Part shown: one piece after another, positions 26,973 to 35,180 of the stretch
Layout of the letters: the number at the start of each line of letters is the position of its first letter
Numbering within the stretch: position 1 is the stretch's first letter
Assembly (NCBI GenBank): GCA_025454525.1
Contig: JALOOG010000034.1
Span: 1 to 49,527 of the forward strand
Direction: 5' to 3'
DNA from: Anaerolineae bacterium
GTDB taxonomy: Bacteria > Chloroflexota > Anaerolineae > Aggregatilineales > Phototrophicaceae
Length of the DNA stretch: 49,527 nucleotides
Translations under genes and position numbers: made by a program
Notes under the pieces: model-generated
Databases searched by the model: none
The model's input: the letters and a program-made list of their open reading frames with translations, nothing else
What the model was told of the DNA's origin: nothing

Positions 26973-27383
26973 CTATATCGGTTCGCTATAGTTTTTGACC
27001 CACTCTAACGCTTGGTCGTACTCTTCTAGGTGATAATAGCGGATACGGTTCTGACGGGTGATCGGCAAGACATCGATCATCGCAGTGATCACCCGACTCA
27101 CCGGAGATTGTGGTAAGATCACCGCCACTGCTGAGGGGCGAAACGGATGTTGTGAAAAGCTCCGTAATTGTGGGATCAGGGACTGTATCGGTAACGCCCC
27201 AGTATGCCCATTATTCGCTAAAAATTTTAAGCGTGTCTCTGGAGGATGTACCATATAGATCTCATAGATACAGGTAAACAATTCTTCCACAGACTTCCGG
27301 TTAGCCTCTAATAACACCACCTCATATAAATCCGGCGCATGTTGAAGATAGCGGATCGTGCTTAGGTGAGCGATTTTTTCCAT
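26973..27383 (-). CDS. Small STAS/SpoIIAA-like protein, copy 2
   Basis: A 136-residue paralogue of the downstream gene, sharing the pattern YEVVLLEANRKSVEELF, RLKFLANN, ALPIQSL and QALEW. It has an N-terminal lead (MEKIAHLSTIRYLQHAPDL) not obviously shared. AGGA lies 7 bases before the start. No catalytic motif was seen; a regulatory STAS-like fold is inferred. Together with its neighbour and the protein at 45812-46204 it forms a set of small proteins of near-identical size. Confidence 0.65.
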   Translation of the reverse strand: MEKIAHLSTIRYLQHAPDLYEVVLLEANRKSVEELFTCIYEIYMVHPPETRLKFLANNGHTGALPIQSLIPQLRSFSQHPFRPSAVAVILPQSPVSRVITAMIDVLPITRQNRIRYYHLEEYDQALEWVKNYSEPI

Positions 27384-27438
27384 GGGCGATCCTCGTTGAT
27401 TATGACAATTTCAGCCTAGTATTAAAATTTGTAACACC

Positions 27439-27459
27439 AAAAATCACTATTGAATAGTG
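27439..27459 (-). terminator. Short intrinsic terminator after hydantoinase A
   Basis: CACTAT (27445-27450) and ATAGTG (27454-27459) flank a 3-base loop directly after the stop codon; on the minus strand the stem is followed by A and five T (27443-27439). The stem is only 6 bp. Confidence 0.6.
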
Positions 27460-29382
27460 TCATTTATCACTTTTTATCTTTAAATTGTGATAAGAGTCAA
27501 CGACAGCGCTCCATCCGACGGGTAGATAAAGAGTGCTATCCAGTTGATAGATGACCGCCTCTCCTTGCAACGAGTCACCGGGATGTAACGCTTCACGCTC
27601 AAATCGATCCCCACTTAAAACATGGCCGATCAAGGGTTGCGGCGTTAACAGAGGTTTCTCGGTGATTTGTACGCCTTTGATCCGTACATTAACCCCCTCA
27701 ACCGGACGATCCGCTAATGCAAAACCGTAAGCTTGGGTATGCGACTGATGAAAAGAGTCTAGCATGTTTTGTAAGTTTTGTGCTAATGGGATGGTTAATT
27801 CATAAGCTTGTCCATAGTAGCGCAAGTCTAAGAAGGCGAATCGCTCCCCGTGAAAGCCACTCGTGCTTAATTCTGCATTTAAGTCCTCCACCCACCGGCT
27901 AACTTGTGTCCAAGCTTCTGGAGCATCTAAACGTGTTAACAATGATCGACTCACCTCGACAGTGGCATCCGCGACCAACAGGCCAAACGCACATAACACC
28001 CCCGGATAACGCGGGATCAAGATCTCTCGAATCCCCAACCGTTCCGCCACTTCACAGGCGTGCAAACCTCCGGCCCCACCAAAAGCGACTAGGGTAAATT
28101 CACGCGGGTCATATCCCCGTGCCACTGAGACACGCCGGATCGCACGCTCAATATTGCCGTTGGCGATCGTGATGATGCCTTGTGCTGCCGCATGGGGGGA
28201 GAGTCCCACCGACGCGCCTAAAGCGGTGATCGCTTCTAGCGCCGCATCGTAATCTAAGCGCATCGCACCGCCCAGAAAACGCTCCGCATCGATTCGCCCT
28301 AAGACCAGATTCGCATCACTTACTGTAACCGAAGTCCCCCCGCGCCCATAACAGATCGGCCCCGGCAACGCCCCGGCGCTCTCCGGCCCCACGCGCAACG
28401 CCCCACCAGCATCGATCCGCGCCATGGATCCGCCGCCTGCACCAACTGTTTCGATGTCCAGTAGGCGAATCCGTAACGGCAAGCCGTCGATCTCCGATTC
28501 GGCGCGATCGATCGGCGCACCGGGACATAAAGCGACATCGGTAGAGGTGCCGCCCATGTCTAAGGTGATGATCCGCGTTTCGCCCACCAATTTTGCCAGA
28601 TGATATGCCCCGATCACACCCGCCGCCGGCCCACTTAAGGCGGTTTGGATCGCTTGTGTGTGAACCGCAGTTGCCTGCATGATCCCGCCGTCGGATTTCA
28701 TCATGCCCAACGGGACGGGTAATTGAGCTTGTAAGCGCGTCACATAGCGGGCCATGATCGGCCGTACATAAGCTTCTAAGACTGTCGCACTCGCCCGCTC
28801 ATATTCGCGAAATTCCGGTAAAACTTCGGATGACAACGCGATCGCACCGTCATATCCCCGCGCACGCAAATGATCGCGTATCAAACGCTCATGGGTTGGA
28901 TCAACAAAACTATATAGCAGACAGATCGCAATCGACTCGATCTCAAGCATAAGTAGTTGATCGATCACCTGATCTAACCTTGTAAAATCTAACGCTTTTA
29001 GCACTCTACCTTGTGGATCAAGGCGTTCTGGCACTTCAAAACAGCGTTCACGCGGGATCAAGGGAGGCGGTAAGGTGGGATAGAGTGCGTATAACACCGG
29101 CCGATTTTGTCGGCCGATCAACAACAGATCGCGAAAGCCTTCTGTGGTGATCAAGGCCGCCCGCGCTCCTTTGCGCTCTAAGATCGCATTGGTGGCCACA
29201 GTTGATCCATGCACAATGCGGGTGAGTCGCGTTAATTGACCTTGAGTGACGGTGGTTAATCCGGTGATCATAGCCGTGGCTGGATCGGTGGGGGTGCTAA
29301 GTAACTTGTGGATCAAGAGCTGCCCGTCATGCAGATACACGATGTCCGTGAATGTGCCGCCGATGTCTACGCCTGCTTGCAT
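27460..29382 (-). CDS. Hydantoinase/oxoprolinase A-type protein
   Basis: A 640-residue HyuA-family protein. The ASKHA phosphate motif is GVDIGGTFTDIVY at residues 4-16, and further family blocks are LSGPAAGVIGAYHLA, LDMGGTSTDVALC, ETVGAGGGSMA and VAFGGAGGLHACEVAERLGI. HyuA proteins hydrolyse the ring of N-substituted hydantoins, 5-oxoproline or acetophenone-type substrates with ATP, usually with a HyuB partner encoded next door. No hyuB is present in this window, and the protein is somewhat shorter than the usual 680-700 residues. GAGGAG lies 8 bases before the ATG. Reaction and substrate remain open. Confidence 0.9.
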   Translation of the reverse strand: MQAGVDIGGTFTDIVYLHDGQLLIHKLLSTPTDPATAMITGLTTVTQGQLTRLTRIVHGSTVATNAILERKGARAALITTEGFRDLLLIGRQNRPVLYALYPTLPPPLIPRERCFEVPERLDPQGRVLKALDFTRLDQVIDQLLMLEIESIAICLLYSFVDPTHERLIRDHLRARGYDGAIALSSEVLPEFREYERASATVLEAYVRPIMARYVTRLQAQLPVPLGMMKSDGGIMQATAVHTQAIQTALSGPAAGVIGAYHLAKLVGETRIITLDMGGTSTDVALCPGAPIDRAESEIDGLPLRIRLLDIETVGAGGGSMARIDAGGALRVGPESAGALPGPICYGRGGTSVTVSDANLVLGRIDAERFLGGAMRLDYDAALEAITALGASVGLSPHAAAQGIITIANGNIERAIRRVSVARGYDPREFTLVAFGGAGGLHACEVAERLGIREILIPRYPGVLCAFGLLVADATVEVSRSLLTRLDAPEAWTQVSRWVEDLNAELSTSGFHGERFAFLDLRYYGQAYELTIPLAQNLQNMLDSFHQSHTQAYGFALADRPVEGVNVRIKGVQITEKPLLTPQPLIGHVLSGDRFEREALHPGDSLQGEAVIYQLDSTLYLPVGWSAVVDSYHNLKIKSDK

Positions 29383-29714
29383 AAATTGGACTCCTCAAGA
29401 GCGCCACGATCCTCCGATGATGGTTGCGGCGCGATCGTCTATATGATCAGATCGGATTTTAACACGCCCTAAAAAAAGTCAGAACAGCATTTTGATGCAA
29501 ACCGCATCCTCTGAGTCGGCCCGTGTGCCATGAGGGTGATGCGTTATTTTGTAGCAGTGTGCCAAACGGAATATGGTGTAAGCATTGATGGGAGTGCTTT
29601 TCTGGGGCTACTTAAATTGCCTGAACATTATCTGTAGCGTTCTGTGACCAGAACGGTTAAAATAAGGGACGGCATTCCACTGCCATCCCTGCATAGCATC
29701 AGGAGTTTGAGTCC
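29383..29714. other. 332-bp divergent intergenic region with candidate promoters
   Basis: No gene was found. It holds a GTTAAAAT box on the minus strand (29463-29456), 74 bases before the hydantoinase start, and a TTAAAATA box on the plus strand (29657-29664) before the first kinase. A hairpin-like pair, GGGACGGCA / TGCCATCCC with one mismatch, lies near 29667-29690 in the kinase leader. Confidence 0.5.
29639..29664 (+). promoter_or_regulatory. Inverted repeat next to a TTAAAATA box, kinase promoter region
   Basis: GTTCTG (29639-29644) and CAGAAC (29649-29654) form a perfect inverted repeat with a 4-base spacer, two bases before TTAAAATA (29657-29664). The latter ends 50 bases before the kinase start. 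The layout fits an operator over a promoter; no -35 was clear. Confidence 0.4.
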
Positions 29715-31205
29715 ATGCCCCTTCAACCTAATGACACCGTAGGCGCATATCAAATCGAAAAACAACTCGGTACAGGCGGTATGGCCACCGTTTATAAAGC
29801 ACATCATATCAAGCTAGATCGTTATGTGGCGATCAAAGTGATGCACCCTCAACTTTTACAAGATGAAAACTTTCATGCGCGTTTTGAACGTGAAGCCCGC
29901 ATCGTGGCCAAGTTGGAACACCCCAACATCGTCCCGGTCTACGATTACAGCGAGATCAACGGCCAACCCTACCTCGTGATGAAATACGTTGAAGGTCAAA
30001 CCCTCAAACAGATCATCAAACAGCGAGCGCTCTCCTTAGACGAGATCTTGGTGATCATGGAGCGGGTCGCCTCTGCGGTAGATTATGCCCACCAACAAGG
30101 CGTGTTACATCGTGATCTCAAACCGTCTAACATCATCTTAGATGACAGCGCTACCCCTTATGTGGCCGATTTTGGACTCGCTCGGATCGCGCAAATGGGC
30201 GAATCCACCATGAGCGCCGATACCATGCTCGGCACACCTCAATATATCTCTCCAGAACAAGCACGGGGCGATAAAAATATCGATCGCCACACCGATCTAT
30301 ACTCTTTCGGGATCGTCTTATATGAGTTGATCGTCGGGCGCGTTCCGTTTTCCGCCGATACCGCCTTCGCCACGATCCACGATCAAATTTACACACAACC
30401 GCCCTCTCCACGTAGCCTCAACCCAGAGATCACACCTGAGGTTGAAGCGGTTTTGTTAAAAGCGATCGCTAAAGATCCGCAAGCGCGTTATGCCACCGCA
30501 AAAGCCATGGTGAACGCCTTACAAGAGGCCCTCAAACGCTCTGGCCTCGAAAAACTCGATCCTGCCCGCGCACAAATAGCCGTTCCAACTTCATTTTCAC
30601 CTCCGCCTGTTCCCAGCCCATCATCACCGATCCCGAATCCGATGTGGGATGCGATGCGACAGGCCGGTGCGAATGTCAACCCAGAACGCATGATGCCACG
30701 CATCGGCGGGCGCTGGGTACAGGATGGCCCAGAAGGCCCCGGTTTCTACACAGAAGAGGAGATCGAAGAAACGATCGACGCGGGTTTGACCGATGAACAA
30801 CGCATCCGCCGCTTTGTGAAAAAGCGCATGGAAGAGCGGATGGGATTGTGGATTCATGGATCCGCTTATCTGATGGTTAACCTGCTGATGTGGATGATCT
30901 GGTTAGCCACTTCAATCAGTGACGGGGATGTTAACTTTCCGTGGCCGCTGTTTGTCACCCTAGGTTGGGGGATCGGCATGTTCGCTCACTTCTTCGAGTA
31001 TTACAACAAATACGGTGGAGGGCGCGATCGTCAAGAAGCGATGGTGCAAGATGAGATCGCTAAAGAACGCGAACGCCGTTCCCAAAACAAGCTGAAAAAT
31101 GAAGACCGCACGTATGATCCCGCAATGCGGATTCGTCTCAATGATGATGGCGAAATGACCGAAACGTTTATCGAAGAACTTGATCCGAAACGTAAACGCC
31201 AATAA
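29715..31205 (+). CDS. PknB-type Ser/Thr kinase with C-terminal 2TM module
   Basis: A 496-residue membrane-attached protein kinase. The kinase domain covers about residues 11-275: glycine loop GTGGMATV 19-26, Lys41 in VAIKVM, catalytic HRDLKPSN with Asp134, DFG at 152-154, and GTPQYISPEQ in the activation segment. A Pro-rich linker follows (about 290-315). Near the end, RFVKKRMEERMGLWIHGSAYLMV begins a 2TM module with helices about 382-401 and 409-428, so both termini are cytoplasmic and no outside sensor domain exists. The tail carries KLKNEDR and RLNDDGEMTE. AGGAG lies 9 bases before the ATG. It is directly followed by a second kinase. Confidence 0.92.
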   Translation: MPLQPNDTVGAYQIEKQLGTGGMATVYKAHHIKLDRYVAIKVMHPQLLQDENFHARFEREARIVAKLEHPNIVPVYDYSEINGQPYLVMKYVEGQTLKQIIKQRALSLDEILVIMERVASAVDYAHQQGVLHRDLKPSNIILDDSATPYVADFGLARIAQMGESTMSADTMLGTPQYISPEQARGDKNIDRHTDLYSFGIVLYELIVGRVPFSADTAFATIHDQIYTQPPSPRSLNPEITPEVEAVLLKAIAKDPQARYATAKAMVNALQEALKRSGLEKLDPARAQIAVPTSFSPPPVPSPSSPIPNPMWDAMRQAGANVNPERMMPRIGGRWVQDGPEGPGFYTEEEIEETIDAGLTDEQRIRRFVKKRMEERMGLWIHGSAYLMVNLLMWMIWLATSISDGDVNFPWPLFVTLGWGIGMFAHFFEYYNKYGGGRDRQEAMVQDEIAKERERRSQNKLKNEDRTYDPAMRIRLNDDGEMTETFIEELDPKRKRQ

Positions 31206-31250
31206 GTGCGTATATTTGCAAACGATTTTTTTAGGGAAAGCACGTTCCTT

Positions 31251-33266
31251 ATGACACTGCCCGCCTCCACCATTGGCCCTTATGAGATTATCGCCCAAGT
31301 CGGCAGCGGGGGCATGGCCACGGTTTATAAAGCCCGACAACCCAAGTTAGATCGCTTTGTCGCGGTTAAAGTCATGCACCGCCTCTTTTTATCAGATCAC
31401 AGCTTTTTGAATCGCTTTGAACGCGAAGCGCGGATCGTCGCTCAACTGGATCATGCGAATGTTGTGCCGATTTATGATTATGATCAACATGACGGTGTGC
31501 CATATCTGGTGATGAAGTATATCGAAGGCCGCACGCTCAAAGACAAGATGACTGCGGGTGCGTTGACCTTAGATGAGATCCTTCAAATCCTCACGGCCGT
31601 CGCAAGTGCCTTGACCTATGCTCATGGACGCGGCATCTTACACCGGGACATCAAACCGTCAAATATCCTCTTGGATGAACATGATACCCCGTACTTGACC
31701 GATTTTGGACTCGCCCGGATCGCACAAGCGGGTTCTTCCACCTTAAGCGCCGATATGATGCTTGGTACGCCGCATTATATCTCACCCGAACAAGCGCAAG
31801 GCACAGTCGATCTAGATGCACGCACCGATATTTATGCTTTAGGCGTGGTGTTATATGAGATGGTGGTCGGTGGACTCCCGTTTACCGGAGATACCCCTTA
31901 TATCATCGTCCACAAACACATCTATGAGCAACCACCCGCCCCAAGTCAACTAAACCCCGAAATTCCACCCGCGATTGACGCGGTACTGCTCAAAGCGTTA
32001 AGCAAAAATCCAGAGGATCGCTATGAGACGGCGACCGCTTTGGCCGCCGCTTTCCGTGAGGCGGTGCAAACCTCCGGTTTGACAGAATTGGACGCAAAAC
32101 GCCACGAACGCACCCAGATCCTGCCCAAGGCCGCGCCGGCCGTCTCACCGCCTCCGGTGCAACGTAAGGAAAAAGCCAACGATGGACGGATTAACATCCC
32201 GACCGCTACACCAGATGTCCAACCGAAAGGTGGGCAAGTCACCTTTGAGATCAATAACGACACGCTGAAAGAAGTCGCCGATCGGTTTCGGATGGCGATC
32301 GATGACATCCGACAACAGGTGCAAAATCGCGAATTTGGTCAAAAGTTTAAAGAGACCGCCGAAAAAGCGTTTATTGAGATCAAAGCACAAATTGATGAGG
32401 CGCAGCAACAACGCGGCACACCGTCCCCTATCCGGGTTCGTAAGGCGCACACGCTATTGCGCGATTGGTCAATGGATGAAAAATCTGTCGGACGGCGCGT
32501 GAGTCAGCGGGTGGAACGGAATCGCGAATTTATCGGACATAGCTTTACCTTTGTCTTTTTGAGCGCTTTATTGATCGCCTTTAATCCCACCTATGCGGCC
32601 TTTGTGGCGGAAGAATTTGGTGAATTTGCGATTTTAGCCTCGTTGCCCGTCGTGATCGGTGTTTTGGTGATGTGGTTCGGGGGGGTGATCTCGCATGGGG
32701 TGAGCGTGTTCTATAACACCGGACAACGCTATGATCAAAAACGTCAGATGATCGCCGAACAGATGGAACTACGCTACGGGCCGGATTGGGTCGATACGGT
32801 AGAAGATGCTCAATATCGCCCAGTGAGCCGTAGCGTGCAACGCGGCTTTGAACGCCGAGTCAGCTTTTGGCAACACGTTACCTCTGGGTTAGCGACGGCC
32901 TTCGGCGTGGCGATGATCTTCCCGATGCTGTATCCGGAATTTTTACCCGGCCTAATGGGTGATGCGATCCGCTTTCTGCCGGAACAATCCCATGTGATCT
33001 TTTTTGTCCTGATGTTGATCTCCATTGTGATCCATGGCGCGCAAATGTTGTTAAGCCCAATCTTAGGCGAAGAAGCCAAACAACGCGCCACACAACGGGA
33101 GATCGAACGGGAGCATTCGCTTTCGATCAGCACCCGTAAAACCAAAAACACCGAAAAAGCCAAAAATGACCCAATGTATGATCAAGTGGTACGCTTGACG
33201 GATGACGGCGAATTTACCGAGAGTATGATCCAATCAATGGATGACGCATCGCGTCGGAAAAAATAG
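31251..33266 (+). CDS. PknB-type Ser/Thr kinase with duplicated C-terminal 2TM modules
   Basis: A 671-residue kinase paralogous to the upstream gene. Start ATG 31251 (MTLPASTIGPYEII) is chosen because it matches the N-terminus of the first kinase; a GTG at 31206 would add 15 unrelated residues. Glycine loop GSGGMATV, Lys40, HRDIKPSN with Asp133 and DFG 151-153 are intact. After a charged, helical linker come two successive hydrophobic hairpins, each introduced by a basic RVERNREFIGH or GFERRVSFWQH segment, so the 2TM module appears doubled. The C-terminus RLTDDGEFTES echoes the RLNDDGEMTE of the first kinase. It is co-transcribed with the MOSC gene (12-base gap). Confidence 0.9.
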   Translation: MTLPASTIGPYEIIAQVGSGGMATVYKARQPKLDRFVAVKVMHRLFLSDHSFLNRFEREARIVAQLDHANVVPIYDYDQHDGVPYLVMKYIEGRTLKDKMTAGALTLDEILQILTAVASALTYAHGRGILHRDIKPSNILLDEHDTPYLTDFGLARIAQAGSSTLSADMMLGTPHYISPEQAQGTVDLDARTDIYALGVVLYEMVVGGLPFTGDTPYIIVHKHIYEQPPAPSQLNPEIPPAIDAVLLKALSKNPEDRYETATALAAAFREAVQTSGLTELDAKRHERTQILPKAAPAVSPPPVQRKEKANDGRINIPTATPDVQPKGGQVTFEINNDTLKEVADRFRMAIDDIRQQVQNREFGQKFKETAEKAFIEIKAQIDEAQQQRGTPSPIRVRKAHTLLRDWSMDEKSVGRRVSQRVERNREFIGHSFTFVFLSALLIAFNPTYAAFVAEEFGEFAILASLPVVIGVLVMWFGGVISHGVSVFYNTGQRYDQKRQMIAEQMELRYGPDWVDTVEDAQYRPVSRSVQRGFERRVSFWQHVTSGLATAFGVAMIFPMLYPEFLPGLMGDAIRFLPEQSHVIFFVLMLISIVIHGAQMLLSPILGEEAKQRATQREIEREHSLSISTRKTKNTEKAKNDPMYDQVVRLTDDGEFTESMIQSMDDASRRKK

Positions 33267-33278
33267 GAGCGCGTTCAC

Positions 33279-33737
33279 ATGGAACTCAAAAGCATCGTGT
33301 ATAAACCCAAAGGCCAAAAGAACCAAAAAGACCACTATCTGCGGGTGCCGTTGCAAGTGGCCCGTTTAATGACCGGGCATGGCATTGAAGGGGATGCAAA
33401 AGGCGGACATCCCAAACGCCAATTGAACATCCTCTCCGCTGAAACGATCACGGCCTTAGCCGCCGAAGGGTATCAGATCGCGCCCGGTCAACTGGGTGAA
33501 CAGTTGGTGATCAGCGGGATCACGGTCGAAAACTTAGCGAAAGGCACAATCCTTCAGATCGGCGAAAGCGCCCAGATTGAGATCCTCGCTTTGCGTGAAG
33601 GATGCGATCGGTTTGAGTCGATTCAACACCAGACCACCCATGAAGGCCGACTTGGCATGATGGCCCGTGTGATCACCGACGGCACGATCGCGATCGGCGA
33701 TCCGGTGGTGATCATGCCCCAACCGATTAGCGTGTAA
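33279..33737 (+). CDS. MOSC-domain protein
   Basis: A 152-residue stand-alone MOSC domain. Landmarks are GHGIEGDAKGGHPKRQLNIL, PGQLGEQLVISGITVENLAKGTILQIG and the cysteine in ALREGCDRFESI, the position that binds the molybdenum cofactor sulfur in related proteins. MOSC proteins transfer or carry sulfur on molybdenum cofactor or act as reductases of N-hydroxylated compounds. No molybdoenzyme gene is visible. AGGAG lies about 10 bases before the ATG. It closes the kinase operon and is followed by a strong terminator. Confidence 0.9.
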   Translation: MELKSIVYKPKGQKNQKDHYLRVPLQVARLMTGHGIEGDAKGGHPKRQLNILSAETITALAAEGYQIAPGQLGEQLVISGITVENLAKGTILQIGESAQIEILALREGCDRFESIQHQTTHEGRLGMMARVITDGTIAIGDPVVIMPQPISV

Positions 33738-33750
33738 GCACGCATCGATT

Positions 33751-33772
33751 CCCGCTACGGCGGGGTTTTTTT
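33751..33772 (+). terminator. Intrinsic terminator of the kinase-MOSC operon
   Basis: CCCGC (33751-33755) pairs with GCGGG (33760-33764) around a TACG loop and is followed by seven T (33766-33772), 14 bases after the MOSC stop. Confidence 0.85.
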
Positions 33773-33804
33773 AAGCGATTAAAATTACAATCAGGATAAC
33801 GTTT

Positions 33805-34311
33805 ATGAGCGCACCGACTCCCCCTGCACCGCCGGAACTCAAGGTACAAATTCGTTTTCAGCCCTCGCAATGGTTGGGATTACCGATCTTGTTCGGAGTG
33901 GTGGTCTTGGCGATCTTGGGGTTTTTTGGACAATCCGGTCGTTTGCTCACCGTGATCGGGGATGGCGTAGAGCTGACATTACAACATCCGACGCGGACTC
34001 GTTATGGCCTGCATGAGCAGTTGGTGATCCAAGTGCATAACACCACCCAACGCCCGTTAGACGCGGTTGAAGTGCGAATGAGTCGAAGGTATATCGAACA
34101 ATTTGACCAATACGATTTTTTGCCAACACCACACGGGATCGATGATCAGTCGTTTATAGTATCGATCGGCACGATCCCACCCCAAGCGATCCGACAAGTG
34201 ACGATCGCCTTGACCGCGAATAACGCGGGGGAGCATTGGGCGGAGATCAGTGTGATCGGCGGAGGTGTAACGGTCGGAAAAGCGTCATTTAGCACTTGGG
34301 TATTTCCGTAA
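33805..34311 (+). CDS. Membrane-anchored hypothetical protein with Ig-like domain
   Basis: A 168-residue protein that I do not recognise as a named family. It has a short Pro-rich cytoplasmic N-terminus, one membrane helix (about residues 24-46), and an outside domain of about 110 residues made of alternating strands. LHEQLVIQVHNTTQRPLDAVEVRMSR and IGTIPPQAIRQVTIALTANNAGEH (short landmarks VHNTTQRPLD and NNAGEH) resemble the CARDB/DUF11 Ig-like fold used in surface proteins. It is followed 16 bases later by the DUF421 gene, so the two are probably one operon. Confidence 0.7.
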   Translation: MSAPTPPAPPELKVQIRFQPSQWLGLPILFGVVVLAILGFFGQSGRLLTVIGDGVELTLQHPTRTRYGLHEQLVIQVHNTTQRPLDAVEVRMSRRYIEQFDQYDFLPTPHGIDDQSFIVSIGTIPPQAIRQVTIALTANNAGEHWAEISVIGGGVTVGKASFSTWVFP

Positions 34312-34326
34312 GCGAAGGGGTAAACG

Positions 34327-34812
34327 ATGGATGCGGTGTTGCGGGTTGTCTTGATCTATGGGTTTGTGATGTTCGCGTTGCGGGTGATGGGCAAACGTGA
34401 ATTTAGCCAATTATCACCTGTGGAATTGGTGACCTTGTTATTGATCCCGGAGATCGTCTCACAAGGCATCTTACGCGAAGATCAATCGCTTACCAACAGC
34501 ATTATCAGTGTATCGGCGTTGTTGGTATTGGTGTTTATCACGTCGATGATCACGCATCTAAGCCCATTTGCCGAAAAGGTGATTAACAGCCCGCCGACGG
34601 TATTGGTTCACAAGGGGCAATTGATCGCGGATCATCTCAATCGGGAGCGTGTCTCGGCCAGTGAACTCTTAAGCGAGATCCACAAAGCGGGTTTAACGGA
34701 AGTGGGGCAAGTAGAATGGGCGATCTTGCAATCGGACGGCGTGATCGCGATCATTCCGGTGAACCAAGCTTCGGCAACAGGGGAAGCGGATAAAAATATG
34801 CCGACGCTGTGA
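34327..34812 (+). CDS. DUF421 (YetF/YcaP-type) membrane protein
   Basis: A 161-residue protein of the DUF421 family. The N-terminal half has about three membrane helices, with RVMGKREFSQLSPVELVTLLLIPEI as the hallmark segment (key words MGKREFSQL and VELVTLL). The C-terminal half is a small soluble domain, SPPTVLVHKGQLIADHLNRERVSASELLSEIHKAGLTEVGQVEWAILQSDGVIAIIP (landmarks PPTVLVHKG, LNRERVSASEL and ILQSDGVIAII). It is shorter than the typical 200-230 residues. In spore formers related proteins are linked to spore membranes, but the general function is unknown. A weak terminator follows at 34945. Confidence 0.88.
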   Translation: MDAVLRVVLIYGFVMFALRVMGKREFSQLSPVELVTLLLIPEIVSQGILREDQSLTNSIISVSALLVLVFITSMITHLSPFAEKVINSPPTVLVHKGQLIADHLNRERVSASELLSEIHKAGLTEVGQVEWAILQSDGVIAIIPVNQASATGEADKNMPTL

Positions 34813-34944
34813 GCAGCCATCAGGTTTGCGTTAAATGCTTTGAACCGTAGAGAGCAGAAGTAGGTATAGGAAAGTTTCTTGTGTACAATCCCATGTTAGC
34901 TTTTACTATATATGGTGGAACTGGCCTGCGTAAGCTGGGTTTAT

Positions 34945-34969
34945 CCGCCTCCATAGGTGGGATATTTTT
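34945..34969 (+). terminator. Weak terminator-like hairpin
   Basis: CCGCCT (34945-34950) pairs with AGGTGG (34955-34960), one G-U pair, with a 4-base loop, followed after four bases by five T. It lies 133 bases after the DUF421 stop. Confidence 0.4.
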
Positions 34970-34979
34970 CTGAGGTTAC

Positions 34980-35029
34980 TCACAAAGAGTCGTTGAAAGC
35001 TATTGAAATCCACATACGTCTCTTTGTGA
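34980..35029. repeat. Long inverted repeat, 13 of 14 bp
   Basis: TCACAAAGAGTCGT (34980-34993) and ACGTCTCTTTGTGA (35016-35029) match as an inverted repeat with one mismatch and a 22-base centre. It has no T tract. It may be a structured RNA element or a remnant of a small repeat. Confidence 0.5.
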
Positions 35030-35042
35030 ACTTAATTTACAA

Positions 35043-35063
35043 CCCTATCCCTATCCCTATCCC
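35043..35063. repeat. (CCCTAT)3CCC tandem, potential G-quadruplex on the minus strand
   Basis: Three and a half copies of the hexamer CCCTAT, followed after two bases by a further CCC (35066-35068). The minus strand therefore has four GGG runs separated by ATA, a textbook quadruplex pattern. It lies about 118 bp downstream of the PHP gene end, in the transcript direction of that gene. Confidence 0.7.
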
Positions 35064-35180
35064 AACCCTTAAGCGTAACATGGAGTGATCGGTCTCCATT
35101 CAGGGCAGATTTTCCTGATGTTACCGAGAAACGATTAAAACCTTGCTACGCCTTTAGGTTAGGACTCCATTCCCGCGGAT

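Larger units (their letters stand above)
34813..35180. other. 368-bp intergenic stretch with secondary-structure signals
   Basis: No gene was found; the longest ATG frame is 26 codons. The stretch holds a weak terminator, a long inverted repeat, a telomere-like CCCTAT tandem and, at its right end, a CGCGGATTCA doublet (35174-35193) that runs into the end of the PHP gene. Each of the first three is listed separately. Confidence 0.5.

Noticed and set aside
16292-29551. A 15-bp identity (TGATGCGTTATTTTG) between the intergenic regions at 16292-16306 and 29537-29551
   Set aside because: About one such match is expected by chance in a window of this size, and the flanks do not match.
34892-34972. 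A 26-codon ATG frame in the gap after the DUF421 gene
   Set aside because: No ribosome site, and it runs through the terminator-like hairpin; not supported as a gene.
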